Shown: in pieces, positions 43,225 through 52,903 of the stretch
Layout: each line of letters begins with the position of its first letter
How positions within the stretch are numbered: the stretch's first letter is position 1
Assembly: GCF_014132155.1 (NCBI RefSeq)
Contig: NZ_BLJQ01000001.1
Span: 372,001 to 436,000 of the forward strand
Direction: 5' to 3'
Source of the DNA: Gluconobacter sp. Gdi
Lineage (GTDB): Bacteria > Pseudomonadota > Alphaproteobacteria > Acetobacterales > Acetobacteraceae
DNA length: 64,000 bases
Position numbers and translations under genes: made by a program
Notes under the pieces: generated by a model
The model's input: the letters and a program-made list of their open reading frames with translations, nothing else
Told to the model about the DNA's origin: nothing
Databases searched by the model: none

Positions 43225-44088
43225 TCAAGGCAGATGCAGGCGCACCGAAACGGGGCAGTGGTCAGACAATCCTTCCGGCGCACTATCGTTTTGATAGGTC
43301 ATAACCCGTAGACTCTCCGGGACGAGCCAACTGCGGGCTTCGTTACCAAGGAGGATGTGGTCGATGAAGTACTCTCCATTCCAGCAGGGGCTGGCTTTGC
43401 CTGCTGTGGTGAGAAGAACGGGCGCATCATGCTTGATCTGCTGCATGAGTGGGTCGTGCATGGTCAGGCGGCGGTTGAAGTCACCGAGAACAGCATAGGG
43501 TTCTCCTTCGTCCTGACGCTCTGCAATCCAGTCTTCCAGGACTTGGAACTGTTGATACAGGGTCGGGCAGGAATGTTTGCGCTGAGTGAGAGGCTGATCC
43601 CAGCAGCCGGTTTTTAGATGCACAACCAGAATACGGAGATGGCTTTTCCCGTCTGATACCGTGACATCAAGTCCGGTTCTCAGATGGTGGGGCGCATCGG
43701 GAGCGGTAACATCCAGGGCTGAGAGTTCTTCATTCACCGTCACGTTCAGCGGGCGTCTGACGGCTAGGCCGACACGCTGGATAACGGGCGCGTTGGACAG
43801 AATGATCTGGTAGGTTTGGGGATCAAAAACCTGCGCGGCAGGTTCGGGGCCGTCCACTTCCTGAAAGGCAATAAGATCTGCGTTCAGATGGGTCGCGTAT
43901 TGGTGCAGCCGAATGAAGTCGCGGGGTTTACGACCGTGAACATCGTCGGGGAGTGCTGGATCTCCCGTCTGGCGAAGGGAGAGCCAGTCCAGATTCCAGG
44001 TTGAGAGCTTGATGTCTCTGGCTTGGGCTGGAAAAGCCTCGCCGCATAGAAAACATGCGGCGAGGGTCAGTGCGGAAAGAAACCTCAG
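43225..44088 (-). CDS. Exported endonuclease/exonuclease/phosphatase family protein, probable CTG start
   Basis: This protein is a member of the DNase I-like superfamily. The motifs in order are LSTWNLDW (Asn), AFQEVDG (Glu), LVVHLKTGCW, VLGDFNRR (Asp/Asn) and LSDHCPV (Asp-His). The first two lie upstream of the first in-frame GTG (43857), so a start there would remove catalytic residues. The open frame extends to 44160, with no ATG, GTG or TTG; a CTG at 44088-44086 overlaps the stop of the carbonic anhydrase gene (CTGA). Starting there gives 287 residues with a signal peptide (LRFLSALTLAACFLC to AQA). The substrate is unknown; phosphoester or nucleic acid. Confidence 0.72.
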   Translation of the reverse strand: MRFLSALTLAACFLCGEAFPAQARDIKLSTWNLDWLSLRQTGDPALPDDVHGRKPRDFIRLHQYATHLNADLIAFQEVDGPEPAAQVFDPQTYQIILSNAPVIQRVGLAVRRPLNVTVNEELSALDVTAPDAPHHLRTGLDVTVSDGKSHLRILVVHLKTGCWDQPLTQRKHSCPTLYQQFQVLEDWIAERQDEGEPYAVLGDFNRRLTMHDPLMQQIKHDAPVLLTTAGKASPCWNGEYFIDHILLGNEARSWLVPESLRVMTYQNDSAPEGLSDHCPVSVRLHLP

Positions 44089-44768
44089 ACGGCTTCTTTC
44101 TGTGTTGCGCCCATTTCCGAAAGAACGCTTTCGATGGAGCGGGTCGTGCGGGTTTTCTCATCCAGAATGAGAATTTCACCCTTCGGAATGTCGTAGAACC
44201 AGCCCTGCAGGGTCAGTGTGCCCTGAGAAAGGGCGCGAACGACCGCCGGGTGTGTTCTCAGGTGAGCAAGCTGAAGCAGGACGTTGTATTCTGCCAGCTG
44301 GCGGATGTCCGCCGGGCCGGCATCGTCTGCCTTCAGATCACCCATGGCCGCGCGTGCTGCTTCTGCGTTGCGCAGCCAGCTGCGAACGGTTGGAAGAGCG
44401 TCCAGCTTCGGCGCGTTCAGATCCAGCAGGGCGTTCATGGCGCCGCAGTTGGAGTGGCCGCAGATGACGACGTTCTTTACCTTGAGTGCCGCAACTGCAT
44501 ACTCGATGGCAGAAGAAACGCCACCCAGCATTTCACCGTAAGCCGGCACGATGTTGCCAACATTCCGGACAATGAACAGTTCACCCGGTTCAGTCTGGGT
44601 GATGAGGCTCGGGCTGATCCGACTGTCGGCGCAGGTGATGAACAGCGTGGAAGGAGACTGGCTGGAGGCCAGGCTCTCAAAAAGCTCCGCACTGTCAGGA
44701 TAGACGTCCGTCTCAAATGTACGGACACCGCTCAGCAGTTTTGCCAGAGTATCACGACCACAGGCCAT
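44085..44768 (-). CDS. can: Beta-class carbonic anhydrase
   Basis: This enzyme interconverts CO2 and bicarbonate, here probably supplying bicarbonate to carboxylases such as acetyl-CoA carboxylase, encoded at 52904. The 227-residue protein has the zinc ligands in CADSRISP (Cys and Asp-Arg dyad) and GHSNCGAM (His and Cys), typical of the beta class. AAAGGAG precedes the ATG. The stop overlaps the exonuclease-family gene by a CTGA arrangement. It follows alaS on the same strand after 116 bp that contain a nested dyad. Confidence 0.95.
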   Translation of the reverse strand: MACGRDTLAKLLSGVRTFETDVYPDSAELFESLASSQSPSTLFITCADSRISPSLITQTEPGELFIVRNVGNIVPAYGEMLGGVSSAIEYAVAALKVKNVVICGHSNCGAMNALLDLNAPKLDALPTVRSWLRNAEAARAAMGDLKADDAGPADIRQLAEYNVLLQLAHLRTHPAVVRALSQGTLTLQGWFYDIPKGEILILDEKTRTTRSIESVLSEMGATQKEAV

Positions 44769-44810
44769 GGTGTTCTCCTTTTTATAAACTAGTGAGCAGT
44801 TAGGAGGCTT

Positions 44811-44867
44811 TGTCAGGGCAGGTAAAGCAGTAAAACGGTAGTCTCATGATTTGTTACTGCCCTGACA
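44811..44867. promoter_or_regulatory. Nested dyad in the alaS-can gap
   Basis: TGTCAGGGCAG (44811-44821) is perfectly complementary to CTGCCCTGACA (44857-44867), and GCAGTAA (44827-44833) also pairs with TTACTGC (44854-44860), overlapping the first. The two pairings are mutually exclusive at the GCAG segment. No T-run follows on the minus strand. It lies about 18 bp after the alaS stop and about 45 bp before the can start. Confidence 0.5.
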
Positions 44868-44884
44868 TCTGTTGTCGTTACGGT

Positions 44885-47524
44885 TTATGACGCAGCAAGG
44901 TGCTCGCGGAGTTTTGCAAAGACTTCATCTGCATTTGCATTGGGGCCACCAGCCTGCGCCATATCTGGCCGTCCGCCGCCACCTTTTCCTCCCATGACTT
45001 CAGATGCCGCACGGACAAGCGTGACAGCATTCAGTCGGTCTTTGAGATCTGGCGTGACGGAAACCACGATGCTGCCCCGGCCATCCGCTTCCGAAATAAG
45101 AGCAACAACGCCAGATTCGATCTGCTTGGAGATGCTGTCCGCCAGGCTTTTGAGTTCCTTGGGGCTGACGTCTCCCAGATTGCGGGCTGAAAGTGTGATG
45201 CCGTTGATGGTTTCGGTTGCAGCCGTACCTTCGCCTGTGGCCAGTTTCCGCTGTAATTCTGAAATCTGGCTGTTGAGCGATTTACGCTCTTCCAGCAGAG
45301 CCGAGACCCGTGTGACGGCCTCAGAAACAGGAACCTTCAGAAGGTCGGCGATCTGCTTCAGGCGGCTTTCAGTTTCAAGTGCCAGATTTTCTGCGGCAAT
45401 TCCGCAGACCGCTTCAATACGACGAACGCCCGCAGACACACCGCTTTCTGATACGATCCGGAACGGGCCGATTTCTCCCACGCGACCAACATGCGTGCCA
45501 CCACAAAGTTCGATGGAGTAGGCGGGACGGCCTTCCTCTCCGACGCCCATGGAAACAACGCGCACTTCGTCGCCGTATTTTTCACCGAAGAGCGCCATTG
45601 CACCCTCGGCAACAGCCTGCTCCTGCGTCATGAGACGCGTTTCGACAGGCGCATTTTCGCGGATACGGGCGTTTACTTCGGCTTCAACAGCCTGAAGTTC
45701 TGCGTCCGTCAGCGGGCGAGGCTGGCTGATGTCGAAGCGTAGGCGTTCAGGGGCGTTCAGGCTGCCCTTTTGAGTAACGTGCGTGCCGATCTGGCGACGC
45801 AAAGCCTCATGCAGAAGATGCGTTGCTGAGTGATGGCCACGGACGGCCGTACGGCGACCATGGTCGATCTCTGCATGAACGGCCATGCCAGGCTTCAGTG
45901 TGCCTTCGACAACCTTGCCATAGTGGACGATCAGATCACCATTGCGCTTCTGGGTATCTGTGATTTGCACCCGCAGACCGTTCGCTGTGAGTGTGCCGTG
46001 ATCGCCAACCTGACCGCCGCTTTCGCCATAGAATGGTGTCTGGTTCAGCAGGATGGCAATGATGTCGTCACCAGCCGGCGCTTCGGCCAGTTCGTCGTTT
46101 CCACGGAAAATGCCCTGCACTTCAGCGTCGGATTTTTCTGACACATAGCCCAGGAATTCGCTGGGGCCATGCTTGTCGCGTGCGTCAAACCATACGGTTT
46201 CGGCCGCCGTATCGCCGGAGCCGACCCACGCAGCGCGAGCACGCTTGCGCTGTTCAGCCATGGCTGTTTCGAAGCCGGATTCATCGACAGTGCGACCCTG
46301 CTCCCGGAGGGCATCCTGCGTCAGATCGAGCGGGAAGCCAAAAGTGTCATACAGCTTGAAGGCAACGTCTCCCGGAAGAGCCTGCTTGTCTCCAAGATTG
46401 CTGACCTCATCGGACAGAAGGGTCAGGCCGCGTTCCAGAAGGGCTGTGAAGCGCTCTTCTTCACCCTTCATCGTTTCAGTGATGAGGGCCTGGTGCTGCA
46501 CGAGTTCCGGATAGGCTGCGCCCATTTGCTGGATCAGGGCAGGAAGCAGACGGTAGAAAACTGGTTCCTTGGCGCCCATGATGTGCAGATGGCGCATGGC
46601 GCGGCGCATGATACGACGCAGCACATAGCCCCGGCCTTCCTTGGACGGGAGAACGCCGTCAGCGATCAGGAAGGCCGTGGAGCGGAGATGATCCGCTACG
46701 ACGCGATGGCTGGACTTGAACGGTCCGTCTGCATCCTGATGCATGACGTCAGCAGAGGACTCAATGAGCGCACGCATTGTGTCTGTGTCGTAGTTGTCGC
46801 GCTTGCCCTGCATGATTGCAGCGAAACGCTCCAGGCCCATGCCGGTATCAATCGAAGGACGCGGCAGATTGTCGCGGGAACCGTCGGCCTGATCCAGAAA
46901 CTGCATGAACACGAGGTTCCAGATCTCGACGAAGCGGTCACCGTCTTCGTCCGGGGTGCCTGGAGGGCCACCAAAAACACTGTCGCCGTGATCGTAGAAG
47001 ATTTCGGAGCAGGGGCCGCACGGGCCGGTGTCGCCCATCCGCCAGAAGTTGTCGGACGTACCAATGCGGATGATGCGATCATCGCTCAGGCCGGCGACTT
47101 TTTTCCAGAGATCTGCGGCTTCTTCATCTTCAGCGTAAACCGTGGCGAGAAGCTTTTCCTTGGGGAGGCCAAAGTCTCTCGTGAGCAGGTTCCAGGCGAA
47201 CTCGATGGCTTCGGCCTTGAAATAATCACCGAAGCTGAAGTTGCCCATCATCTCGAAGAATGTGTGATGGCGCGCGGTGTAACCGACGTTGTCGAGATCG
47301 TTATGCTTGCCGCCTGCGCGGACAACCTTCTGAGCGGTTGTGGCGCGGGAGTAAGGGCGCGTTTCCTGGCCGGTAAAAACGTTCTTGAAGGGAACCATGC
47401 CAGCGTTCGTAAACAGCAGGGTGGGGTCGTTCTGCGGTACGAGGGGCGCTGAAGGAACAATGCGATGGCCGTTCGACCCGAAATATTCGAGGAAGGCTGA
47501 GCGGATGTCGTTTGTGCTGGTCAT
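44885..47524 (-). CDS. alaS: Alanine--tRNA ligase
   Basis: AlaS charges tRNA-Ala and clears mischarged Ser/Gly through its editing domain. The 879-residue length is full. Motifs seen are [15 protein letters not shown] and [19 protein letters not shown] in the class II core, [13 protein letters not shown] (editing His pair), [13 protein letters not shown] (editing Cys and His), and a C-terminal C-Ala domain ending [13 protein letters not shown]. The first ATG is taken; no strong ribosome site is visible. It lies 83 bp after the GtrA gene on the same strand. Confidence 0.97.
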   Translation of the reverse strand: MTSTNDIRSAFLEYFGSNGHRIVPSAPLVPQNDPTLLFTNAGMVPFKNVFTGQETRPYSRATTAQKVVRAGGKHNDLDNVGYTARHHTFFEMMGNFSFGDYFKAEAIEFAWNLLTRDFGLPKEKLLATVYAEDEEAADLWKKVAGLSDDRIIRIGTSDNFWRMGDTGPCGPCSEIFYDHGDSVFGGPPGTPDEDGDRFVEIWNLVFMQFLDQADGSRDNLPRPSIDTGMGLERFAAIMQGKRDNYDTDTMRALIESSADVMHQDADGPFKSSHRVVADHLRSTAFLIADGVLPSKEGRGYVLRRIMRRAMRHLHIMGAKEPVFYRLLPALIQQMGAAYPELVQHQALITETMKGEEERFTALLERGLTLLSDEVSNLGDKQALPGDVAFKLYDTFGFPLDLTQDALREQGRTVDESGFETAMAEQRKRARAAWVGSGDTAAETVWFDARDKHGPSEFLGYVSEKSDAEVQGIFRGNDELAEAPAGDDIIAILLNQTPFYGESGGQVGDHGTLTANGLRVQITDTQKRNGDLIVHYGKVVEGTLKPGMAVHAEIDHGRRTAVRGHHSATHLLHEALRRQIGTHVTQKGSLNAPERLRFDISQPRPLTDAELQAVEAEVNARIRENAPVETRLMTQEQAVAEGAMALFGEKYGDEVRVVSMGVGEEGRPAYSIELCGGTHVGRVGEIGPFRIVSESGVSAGVRRIEAVCGIAAENLALETESRLKQIADLLKVPVSEAVTRVSALLEERKSLNSQISELQRKLATGEGTAATETINGITLSARNLGDVSPKELKSLADSISKQIESGVVALISEADGRGSIVVSVTPDLKDRLNAVTLVRAASEVMGGKGGGGRPDMAQAGGPNANADEVFAKLREHLAAS

Positions 47525-47607
47525 GGGATGAAGCGTCAGATTCCGGAGAAAACGGGAAAAACCAGCGTTACTCCTAGACCATTGTGAGCAGCTTGGAAAT
47601 GTGCGCC

Positions 47608-48171
47608 TCAGGGGGCCTTGTGCTCAAAGGGTTCCATGGTTGGTTGTGGAATAGGCATTTGAGGTTCCGGGTCAGGAGAGGTCAGCCCCGCTGCCGGGAT
47701 CTCCACAGCCATCTGCATAAGTTCCATTGGTGTTTCGGGAATTTTGGCTCTGAAAACCAGACGCCTAGACAGATTGAAATTGGCCATCATGCCGCAACCC
47801 GCACCAATCGCGAGCGCCGTAACAGGATGTCGGACGGTAAAGGGTACGAAGGCGTAGAGTAGGAAGACTGCTCCGCGGTTCAGAAGGAACCCGAAGGCAT
47901 TCGCGATCAGGAACCGAAGCCACTGAAGGATCAGGTGCTGGTTATCGGCCGCCGAGGTTCGAAACGTCCAGGCGCGGTTCAGAATCCAGTTGACGGTGGC
48001 GGCAACAAAATAGGCGGCAATGGTTGCAGCGATGAGGCCAATTTCTGGCCGAAAAGCCTCCACGCTTCCCCAGTCTACGAAGAAGCCGAATGCCCCAACG
48101 ACGCCAAATCGAAGGAACTGATCAATCACCTGCGGGCGTGAACGTGGATAGAAAATTCGGGTGCGTCGCAA
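47608..48171 (-). CDS. GtrA-family membrane protein
   Basis: This 187-residue protein has four membrane helices arranged as in Gtr[21 protein letters not shown], a helix at [23 protein letters not shown], a third near [21 protein letters not shown], and the last at [14 protein letters not shown]. GtrA proteins are thought to move lipid-linked sugars across the membrane. The start is a TTG at 48171 with GGAG 8 bp before it; a downstream GTG at 48129 is the alternative. A Pro-rich tail ends the protein. No glycosyltransferase is next to it, so the substrate is unknown. Confidence 0.85.
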   Translation of the reverse strand: MRRTRIFYPRSRPQVIDQFLRFGVVGAFGFFVDWGSVEAFRPEIGLIAATIAAYFVAATVNWILNRAWTFRTSAADNQHLILQWLRFLIANAFGFLLNRGAVFLLYAFVPFTVRHPVTALAIGAGCGMMANFNLSRRLVFRAKIPETPMELMQMAVEIPAAGLTSPDPEPQMPIPQPTMEPFEHKAP

Positions 48172-48245
48172 GTGAGCGTCTCCGGGTAAGCTATAGGTAT
48201 TGCTCTAGCGTGCGCAGATTTACGCTGCAAAGGCCTTAAAACAGA

Positions 48246-48299
48246 AAAAGGCGCCCCGAAGGACGCCTTTTCCAGAAACCCGGAGCCCGAAGGCTCCGG
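48246..48299 (-). terminator. Two tandem UUCG-capped hairpins after ompA
   Basis: On the minus strand CCGGAGCC-TTCG-GGCTCCGG (48299-48280) is followed by AAAAGGCGTCC-TTCG-GGGCGCCTTTT (48271-48246), and then more T residues. Both loops are the extra-stable UUCG type. The second hairpin with its T-run is a classical terminator; the first may stabilise the ompA message. Confidence 0.9.
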
Positions 48300-48317
48300 C
48301 GTCTTTTTCAAACTGAA

Positions 48318-49457
48318 TTACTTCAGGATGATTTCGACGCGACGGTTCTGCGGCTCGCGGGTGTTCGGGCCGGTCGGAACCAGTGGCTTCTGCTCACCGT
48401 AACCATGGATGTCCACAGCAGCTGCCGGAACGCCATCACGGATCAGCTCAGCCTTAACGCTCTGTGCGCGGCGGAGGGACAGACCCATGTTGTAACGCTC
48501 ACCGCGCGGGCCCGGGTGGGCTGCGGAGTTATCGGTGTAACCGTTAACTTCGATGCGTGTCGTCTGGACGTGCGTGGAAGCCTGAGCTGCCTGAGCAACG
48601 ATCTCACGAGCGCGGCCCGTCAGGTCAGACTTGTCCCAGTCGAAGAACACGAGGTACGTGCGAGCTGGCGTCGGAGCCGGCGGAACGATGACCGGAGCCG
48701 GCGGCGGCGGCGGCGGAGCCGTGTCGAACGCATAACGCAGACCCAGGATGAACTGGTGCGAGAAGCGCGGGTCGAAGTTCACGTTGCCCTTGTGAACGCC
48801 AGAGCCGTTGTAGGCTGTGGAGCGGTACGGGCCATCAGCAAACTGCTGACCGATGAAGCGGTATTCGGTCGTGACAGCAAGACCCGGAACGCCCGGAATG
48901 TCGTAAGCTGCACCGACGATACCCTGGTACGCGAAGCTGCCCTGCGTGCCACCGATACGGTTGACGGAGCCATTGGCATAGTTCGTCGTGATCGGGTTGT
49001 AGTGCTGCCACAGGTAGCCAGCGCCAACACCAACGAACGGCGTGACAGGAACGTTCAGGCCGAAGTGGGCCAGATCGATGTCATACAGGACGTTGACGAA
49101 ACCGCCATAAGCCTGGTCAGAACCGTTCGTGGAACCGTGAACGGCCGTCGGCGTGCGGTGGTTGATCTGGGAGTAGTTGTACACACCCTCCACTTCAACG
49201 CGCAGACCGTTGCCGAAGCCCCAGCCGAACGAACCGAAGCCCGTGAAGCCGTCCTTGTGGCGGAGGCGTGAGCTGCTAGCGTTGTTGCTAGACGTGCCGT
49301 CAGCCTGCGTGGTTGGTGAGAAGCGGCCGTGCTGCTGCTGAACCAGGTTGTAACCACCGCCGATGTTGACGTACGGGCCGGTGATCGTGCTGGCCATGGC
49401 AAGCGACGGTGCGGCGACCATCGACGTCATGGCAAGGAGTGCCGTGCGGAGACGCAT
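48318..49457 (-). CDS. OmpA-family outer-membrane porin
   Basis: This 379-residue protein has a signal peptide (LLAMTSMVAAPSLAMAS), an eight-strand beta-barrel (residues about 30-255, ending LGLRYAFDT), a Pro-rich linker, APPPPPPAPVIVPPAPTPA, and a C-terminal OmpA peptidoglycan-binding domain. That domain has FDWDKSDLTGRAREIV, VNGYTDNSA, YNMGLSLRRAQSVKAEL and EQKPLVPTGPNTREPQNRRVEI, with the Asp and Arg ligands of diaminopimelate visible. It links the outer membrane to the cell wall. AGGACG precedes the ATG. The leader contains a short hairpin. Confidence 0.95.
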   Translation of the reverse strand: MRLRTALLAMTSMVAAPSLAMASTITGPYVNIGGGYNLVQQQHGRFSPTTQADGTSSNNASSSRLRHKDGFTGFGSFGWGFGNGLRVEVEGVYNYSQINHRTPTAVHGSTNGSDQAYGGFVNVLYDIDLAHFGLNVPVTPFVGVGAGYLWQHYNPITTNYANGSVNRIGGTQGSFAYQGIVGAAYDIPGVPGLAVTTEYRFIGQQFADGPYRSTAYNGSGVHKGNVNFDPRFSHQFILGLRYAFDTAPPPPPPAPVIVPPAPTPARTYLVFFDWDKSDLTGRAREIVAQAAQASTHVQTTRIEVNGYTDNSAAHPGPRGERYNMGLSLRRAQSVKAELIRDGVPAAAVDIHGYGEQKPLVPTGPNTREPQNRRVEIILK

Positions 49458-49776
49458 GTTTTCGTCCTCTTAGTGACTAACGTTTCGAGCCGTTGGAAAA
49501 ACTGCTTCAACCAACGGACCCAGCGCGATGCATAAGCGCATATAGATCGGGGAGTTCCCTAGGACAAAGCCAGACAGAGCCTTCCAGACCTACTCGGGTG
49601 GAAGGAGTGACAAAAAAGTCACATTTCATTCCGCCCGCTTCACGATCTACGCCTCGCGTCCCTGCTGCCATAGCTGAACACTTGCAGGGACGCCAGCGTC
49701 TTCCGGGAATTTGTGCTGCTCAAATGCAGTTAAAAAACAAAAAGTTAGGCTAAACCATAAAGGACTGTAACGGTCC
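49458..49776. promoter_or_regulatory. ompA upstream region
   Basis: This 319-bp gap has no gene. A stem CCGTTGG/CCAACGG (49490-49496 with 49511-49517) sits in the leader about 35 bp before the ompA start. The promoter is not clear to me. Beyond about 49550 nothing recognisable occurs before the end of aroKB. Confidence 0.4.
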
Positions 49777-51459
49777 TTATGCTGTGCAGCCTTCATTTAT
49801 CAGTAAGTTACGGACGGTATCCATTGGAACGTCACGACTTGTGAATGCTTTGCCAATACCGTGCAGAAGAACAAAGGAAATTTTCCCGTCTTGCATCTTC
49901 TTGTCCCGAGTCATGTGATCGAGAAGTACCTGCGCTGAGAACGGAATATCAAACCAGTCAAAGCTGACTGGCATGCCGAGGGTGCGTAAATGTTCGTCCA
50001 GGCGAGAAAGGTCTTCCTCTGGCGCATATCCGAGCTGAACGGAAAGAGCCATTGCGAGGTGCAAACCTATTGAAACTCCTTCGCCATGCAGAAGGCGCCC
50101 GTCATAACCGAGCTCTGCCTCAAGGGCGTGACCAAAGGTGTGACCAAGGTTTAGCAGGGCGCGACCATTCAGTTTCGCCTGCTCACGTTCATCAGCGGCG
50201 ACAATAGCGGCCTTGAAAGTACAGGCACGTTGAACCGCTTCCGCAAGAGCTGCCGGGTCTCCGTCAAGAACAGATCGTCCATTGGTTTCACACCATGCGA
50301 AAAGATCCGGGTCTGCGATCAGGCCTGACTTCACAATTTCGGCATAACCCGCAACTCGCTGTCTGCGCGGTAGAGTCGCGAGTGCGGAGTTGTCTGCGAG
50401 AACGATGACGGGCTGATGGAATGCGCCGATCAGATTCTTGCCGGAGGGTGAATTGATACCGGTTTTTCCGCCGACGGAACTATCCACTTGCGCGAGAAGA
50501 GTCGTGGGAATCTGGATGAAGGGAATCCCGCGTAAAGCTGTTGCGGCTACGAAACCGGCCAGATCACCGACAACGCCGCCACCAAGGGCGACGATTGTCG
50601 TGCCACGTTCGATTCCCAGCGACAGGAGGCGCGTCATGACCTCGCCGTAGCAGTGCAGGGATTTGCTCTCCTCGCCTCCGGCCACAGAGATGACGTCTGC
50701 CTGGATGCCTGTCTCCTGGAAGGACAGAAGCAGGCGGGAGAGGTGGAGAGTGGCAACGGTGTCGTCCGTGATGACGACAACCCTCTTCTGGCGCAGATAT
50801 GGGGCAACCCAAGCTCCTGCCCGCGAAATCAGATCCGGCCCGACCAGAACATCGTAGCTGTGCTGTGCAAGAGCCACAGGCACTTTTTGAGGATGTTGGT
50901 ATTCTGCGAGGGTTTCACGGACGCGCTGCACGCCTTGCTCCACGGTTTCGTCTCCGCAATCAATAATGATGTCTGCTTCCGCATAGACAGGGTAACGAAC
51001 GCCCACCAGTCGGGTCATGACCTCTTCCGGGCTGCCTTGAGCGAGGAGGGGTCTGCCGCCGCGGCCCTGAACGCGTCTGAGCAGAACGTGCACAGGCGCG
51101 CGAAGCCAGATCGACACGGCATGCTTACGAACGAGATGGCGCGTCTGGGCGTCCATCCATGCTCCGCCACCCGTGGCGAGAATGCAGGGAGGGCCTTTGA
51201 TCAGGCGTTCGATGACCCGGCGTTCGCCAGCACGGAAATAGGCTTCTCCATGACGGGAGAAAATTTCCGGAATCGTGCAGCCTGCGGCGCGTTCGATTTC
51301 TGCATCCGCATCGACGAAGGGCAGGCGGTAGAGCTGCGCCAGACGGCGGCCTACGGTGGTTTTTCCAGCTCCCATCATGCCAACCAGAACAACAGTGCAG
51401 GTCGGGACGGGAAGAGATACCGCCGGATCGGCGGAAAGTGAGGGTGGCAGAGGTGACAT
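49777..51459 (-). CDS. aroKB: Fused shikimate kinase / 3-dehydroquinate synthase
   Basis: This 560-residue protein joins two steps of chorismate synthesis. Residues 20-180 are shikimate kinase, with P-loop VGMMGAGKTTVGRRLA, DADAEIERAAG and LATGGGAW. Residues from about 200 to the end are 3-dehydroquinate synthase, with DVISVAGGEESKSL, ALGGGVVGDLAGF, IPTTLLAQVDSSVGGKTGIN and NLGHTFGHALEAE, the metal and substrate sites. AroB acts second and AroK fifth in the pathway, so the fusion does not join consecutive reactions. It is divergent from the next gene, 62 bp away, with xerD beyond. The same neighbourhood (xerD, aroK, aroB) is common in alphaproteobacteria. Confidence 0.95.
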   Translation of the reverse strand: MSPLPPSLSADPAVSLPVPTCTVVLVGMMGAGKTTVGRRLAQLYRLPFVDADAEIERAAGCTIPEIFSRHGEAYFRAGERRVIERLIKGPPCILATGGGAWMDAQTRHLVRKHAVSIWLRAPVHVLLRRVQGRGGRPLLAQGSPEEVMTRLVGVRYPVYAEADIIIDCGDETVEQGVQRVRETLAEYQHPQKVPVALAQHSYDVLVGPDLISRAGAWVAPYLRQKRVVVITDDTVATLHLSRLLLSFQETGIQADVISVAGGEESKSLHCYGEVMTRLLSLGIERGTTIVALGGGVVGDLAGFVAATALRGIPFIQIPTTLLAQVDSSVGGKTGINSPSGKNLIGAFHQPVIVLADNSALATLPRRQRVAGYAEIVKSGLIADPDLFAWCETNGRSVLDGDPAALAEAVQRACTFKAAIVAADEREQAKLNGRALLNLGHTFGHALEAELGYDGRLLHGEGVSIGLHLAMALSVQLGYAPEEDLSRLDEHLRTLGMPVSFDWFDIPFSAQVLLDHMTRDKKMQDGKISFVLLHGIGKAFTSRDVPMDTVRNLLINEGCTA

Positions 51460-51521
51460 GCTCTGCTACCTATCATAGGAGAGGGCATCACGTCCTGCCC
51501 GCACTTTGAGACCTGAACATA

Positions 51522-51917
51522 ATGGCACAATCTGATCGTTCATCTTCCCGTTTGCCCATGATTGCTGGAGCTGGTGCTCTGGTTCTGGTGGTGGTTCTGG
51601 GCGGACTTTTCCTGCGTCTGGGGATGGGGGTTGTCCCGCCTGAGCAGACACAGGTTCACAAAGAGCTGCCAGCGGCGATGTTCGCTACGTCCGGTTCTGC
51701 TGCTGCGGCTCTCCCGGCGATGCCCCCGGTTCCGACCACTCCTGCCGCGGGGGCTGCTCAGCCTGCGCCTGTTCCGGCTCCGGTTGCTGCGGCACCCGTG
51801 GCTCCAGCCGCTCCCGCTCTGACGCCATCCACGCCGCTGCCCACAATGCCTGCACCCAAGCCTGCTCCTCTGCAGGGGGCTGCTGTTCCGGCACCTGCTG
51901 GCGTTCCCGCGCACTGA
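51522..51917 (+). CDS. Single-span Pro/Ala-rich protein
   Basis: This 131-residue protein has a short polar N-terminus, one membrane helix (MIAGAGALVLVVVLGGLFLRLGM, here cited in part), and then an extended Ala/Pro-rich periplasmic tail of about 90 residues (PAMPPVPTTPAAG, PTMPAPKPAPLQG). Such a layout resembles a membrane-anchored spacer or TonB-like linker, but there is no TonB C-terminal domain. It is followed by xerD after 17 bp, likely in the same transcript. No family was recognised. Confidence 0.6.
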   Translation: MAQSDRSSSRLPMIAGAGALVLVVVLGGLFLRLGMGVVPPEQTQVHKELPAAMFATSGSAAAALPAMPPVPTTPAAGAAQPAPVPAPVAAAPVAPAAPALTPSTPLPTMPAPKPAPLQGAAVPAPAGVPAH

Positions 51918-51934
51918 TCAGGTTGGCCTGACGC

Positions 51935-52843
51935 ATGTCAGAGGTGGCTGATCGGCATGTCGAGGCATTTCTTGAAATGCTTGCGGCAGAACGGGGCGCA
52001 GCTCTGAAAACGCGTCAGGCCTATGCCTCTGACCTCGCGGATTTTTCCCGTCATTGTGCTCCCACGTCTTTGGCGCAGGCGACGGGAGAGCAGGTCAGAA
52101 GTTACCTGACATCTCTGTCACAGGCTGGGATGGCTGCCCGTACAGCAGCGCGCAGACTGTCCTGTCTCAAGCAATTTTATCGATTCCTGATGTTGGAATC
52201 GATTCGGTCCGATGATCCAACGGATCGTCAGCAGGCTCCGAAAGTCAGTTCCTCTCTTCCTCGTCCTCTGGATGAGAAAGAAATTCGACTACTTCTGGAA
52301 GAAGGCACCAGAGGGCATGACAGTGAACGGCGTGATCTGCTGTCCCGTGCAGCTCTGGAACTTCTTTACACAACGGGCCTCCGAATTTCAGAACTCCTGT
52401 CTTTGCCTGCGACATGTGTGAAGGCAAAGGGGGCGATGCTTCTCGTGAGAGGCAAAGGCGGCCGTGAGCGGTTGGTTCCTCTGTCTCGCAGTGCGCGGCA
52501 GGCTGCTGAAGCTCTGGTTCACTATGACCGGGACTTGGGTAGCCCGTATCTTTTCCCAGGCAGGAATCCTGACAAGCCACTGACCCGGCAGGGGTTCGAC
52601 AAAATTCTGCTGGCCTGCGCACTAAAGGCGGGAATTGACCCTGAACGTATGAGCCCGCATGTGCTCAGACACTCCTTTGCCAGCCACCTTCTGGCCCATG
52701 GCGCGGATCTAAGGGCGCTTCAGATGCTGCTGGGGCATGCGGATATCGCGACGACCCAGATTTACACACAGGTCATGGCGGAACGTCTGAGGCAGCTCGT
52801 GACGGCGCATCATCCACTGGCGAAAACCCGGCCTGAAGACTGA
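51935..52843 (+). CDS. xerD: Tyrosine recombinase XerD/XerC
   Basis: This 302-residue enzyme has an N-terminal SAM-like arm-binding domain (LEMLAAERGAALKTRQAYASDL) and a catalytic domain with the Arg in TTGLRISELL, Lys near VRGKGGRERLVP, HVLRHSFASHLLAHGAD (His and Arg), LLGHADIATTQIYT (His and nucleophilic Tyr). All six catalytic positions appear intact. XerC/XerD resolve chromosome dimers at dif with FtsK. I favour XerD because of its location beside the aro genes; XerC cannot be excluded without an alignment. Confidence 0.87.
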   Translation: MSEVADRHVEAFLEMLAAERGAALKTRQAYASDLADFSRHCAPTSLAQATGEQVRSYLTSLSQAGMAARTAARRLSCLKQFYRFLMLESIRSDDPTDRQQAPKVSSSLPRPLDEKEIRLLLEEGTRGHDSERRDLLSRAALELLYTTGLRISELLSLPATCVKAKGAMLLVRGKGGRERLVPLSRSARQAAEALVHYDRDLGSPYLFPGRNPDKPLTRQGFDKILLACALKAGIDPERMSPHVLRHSFASHLLAHGADLRALQMLLGHADIATTQIYTQVMAERLRQLVTAHHPLAKTRPED

Positions 52844-52903
52844 TCTGCCCCGTAAAGATCCGGGGGGCTGTTTCCGGATGCGTTGCCGTGCTATCCGGCA
52901 GCC

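Noticed and set aside
46169-47452. Open plus-strand frame of 427 codons opposite alaS, and one at 48405-49271 opposite ompA
   Set aside because: Both are mirror frames of conserved genes with no recognisable motif and no plausible ribosome site.
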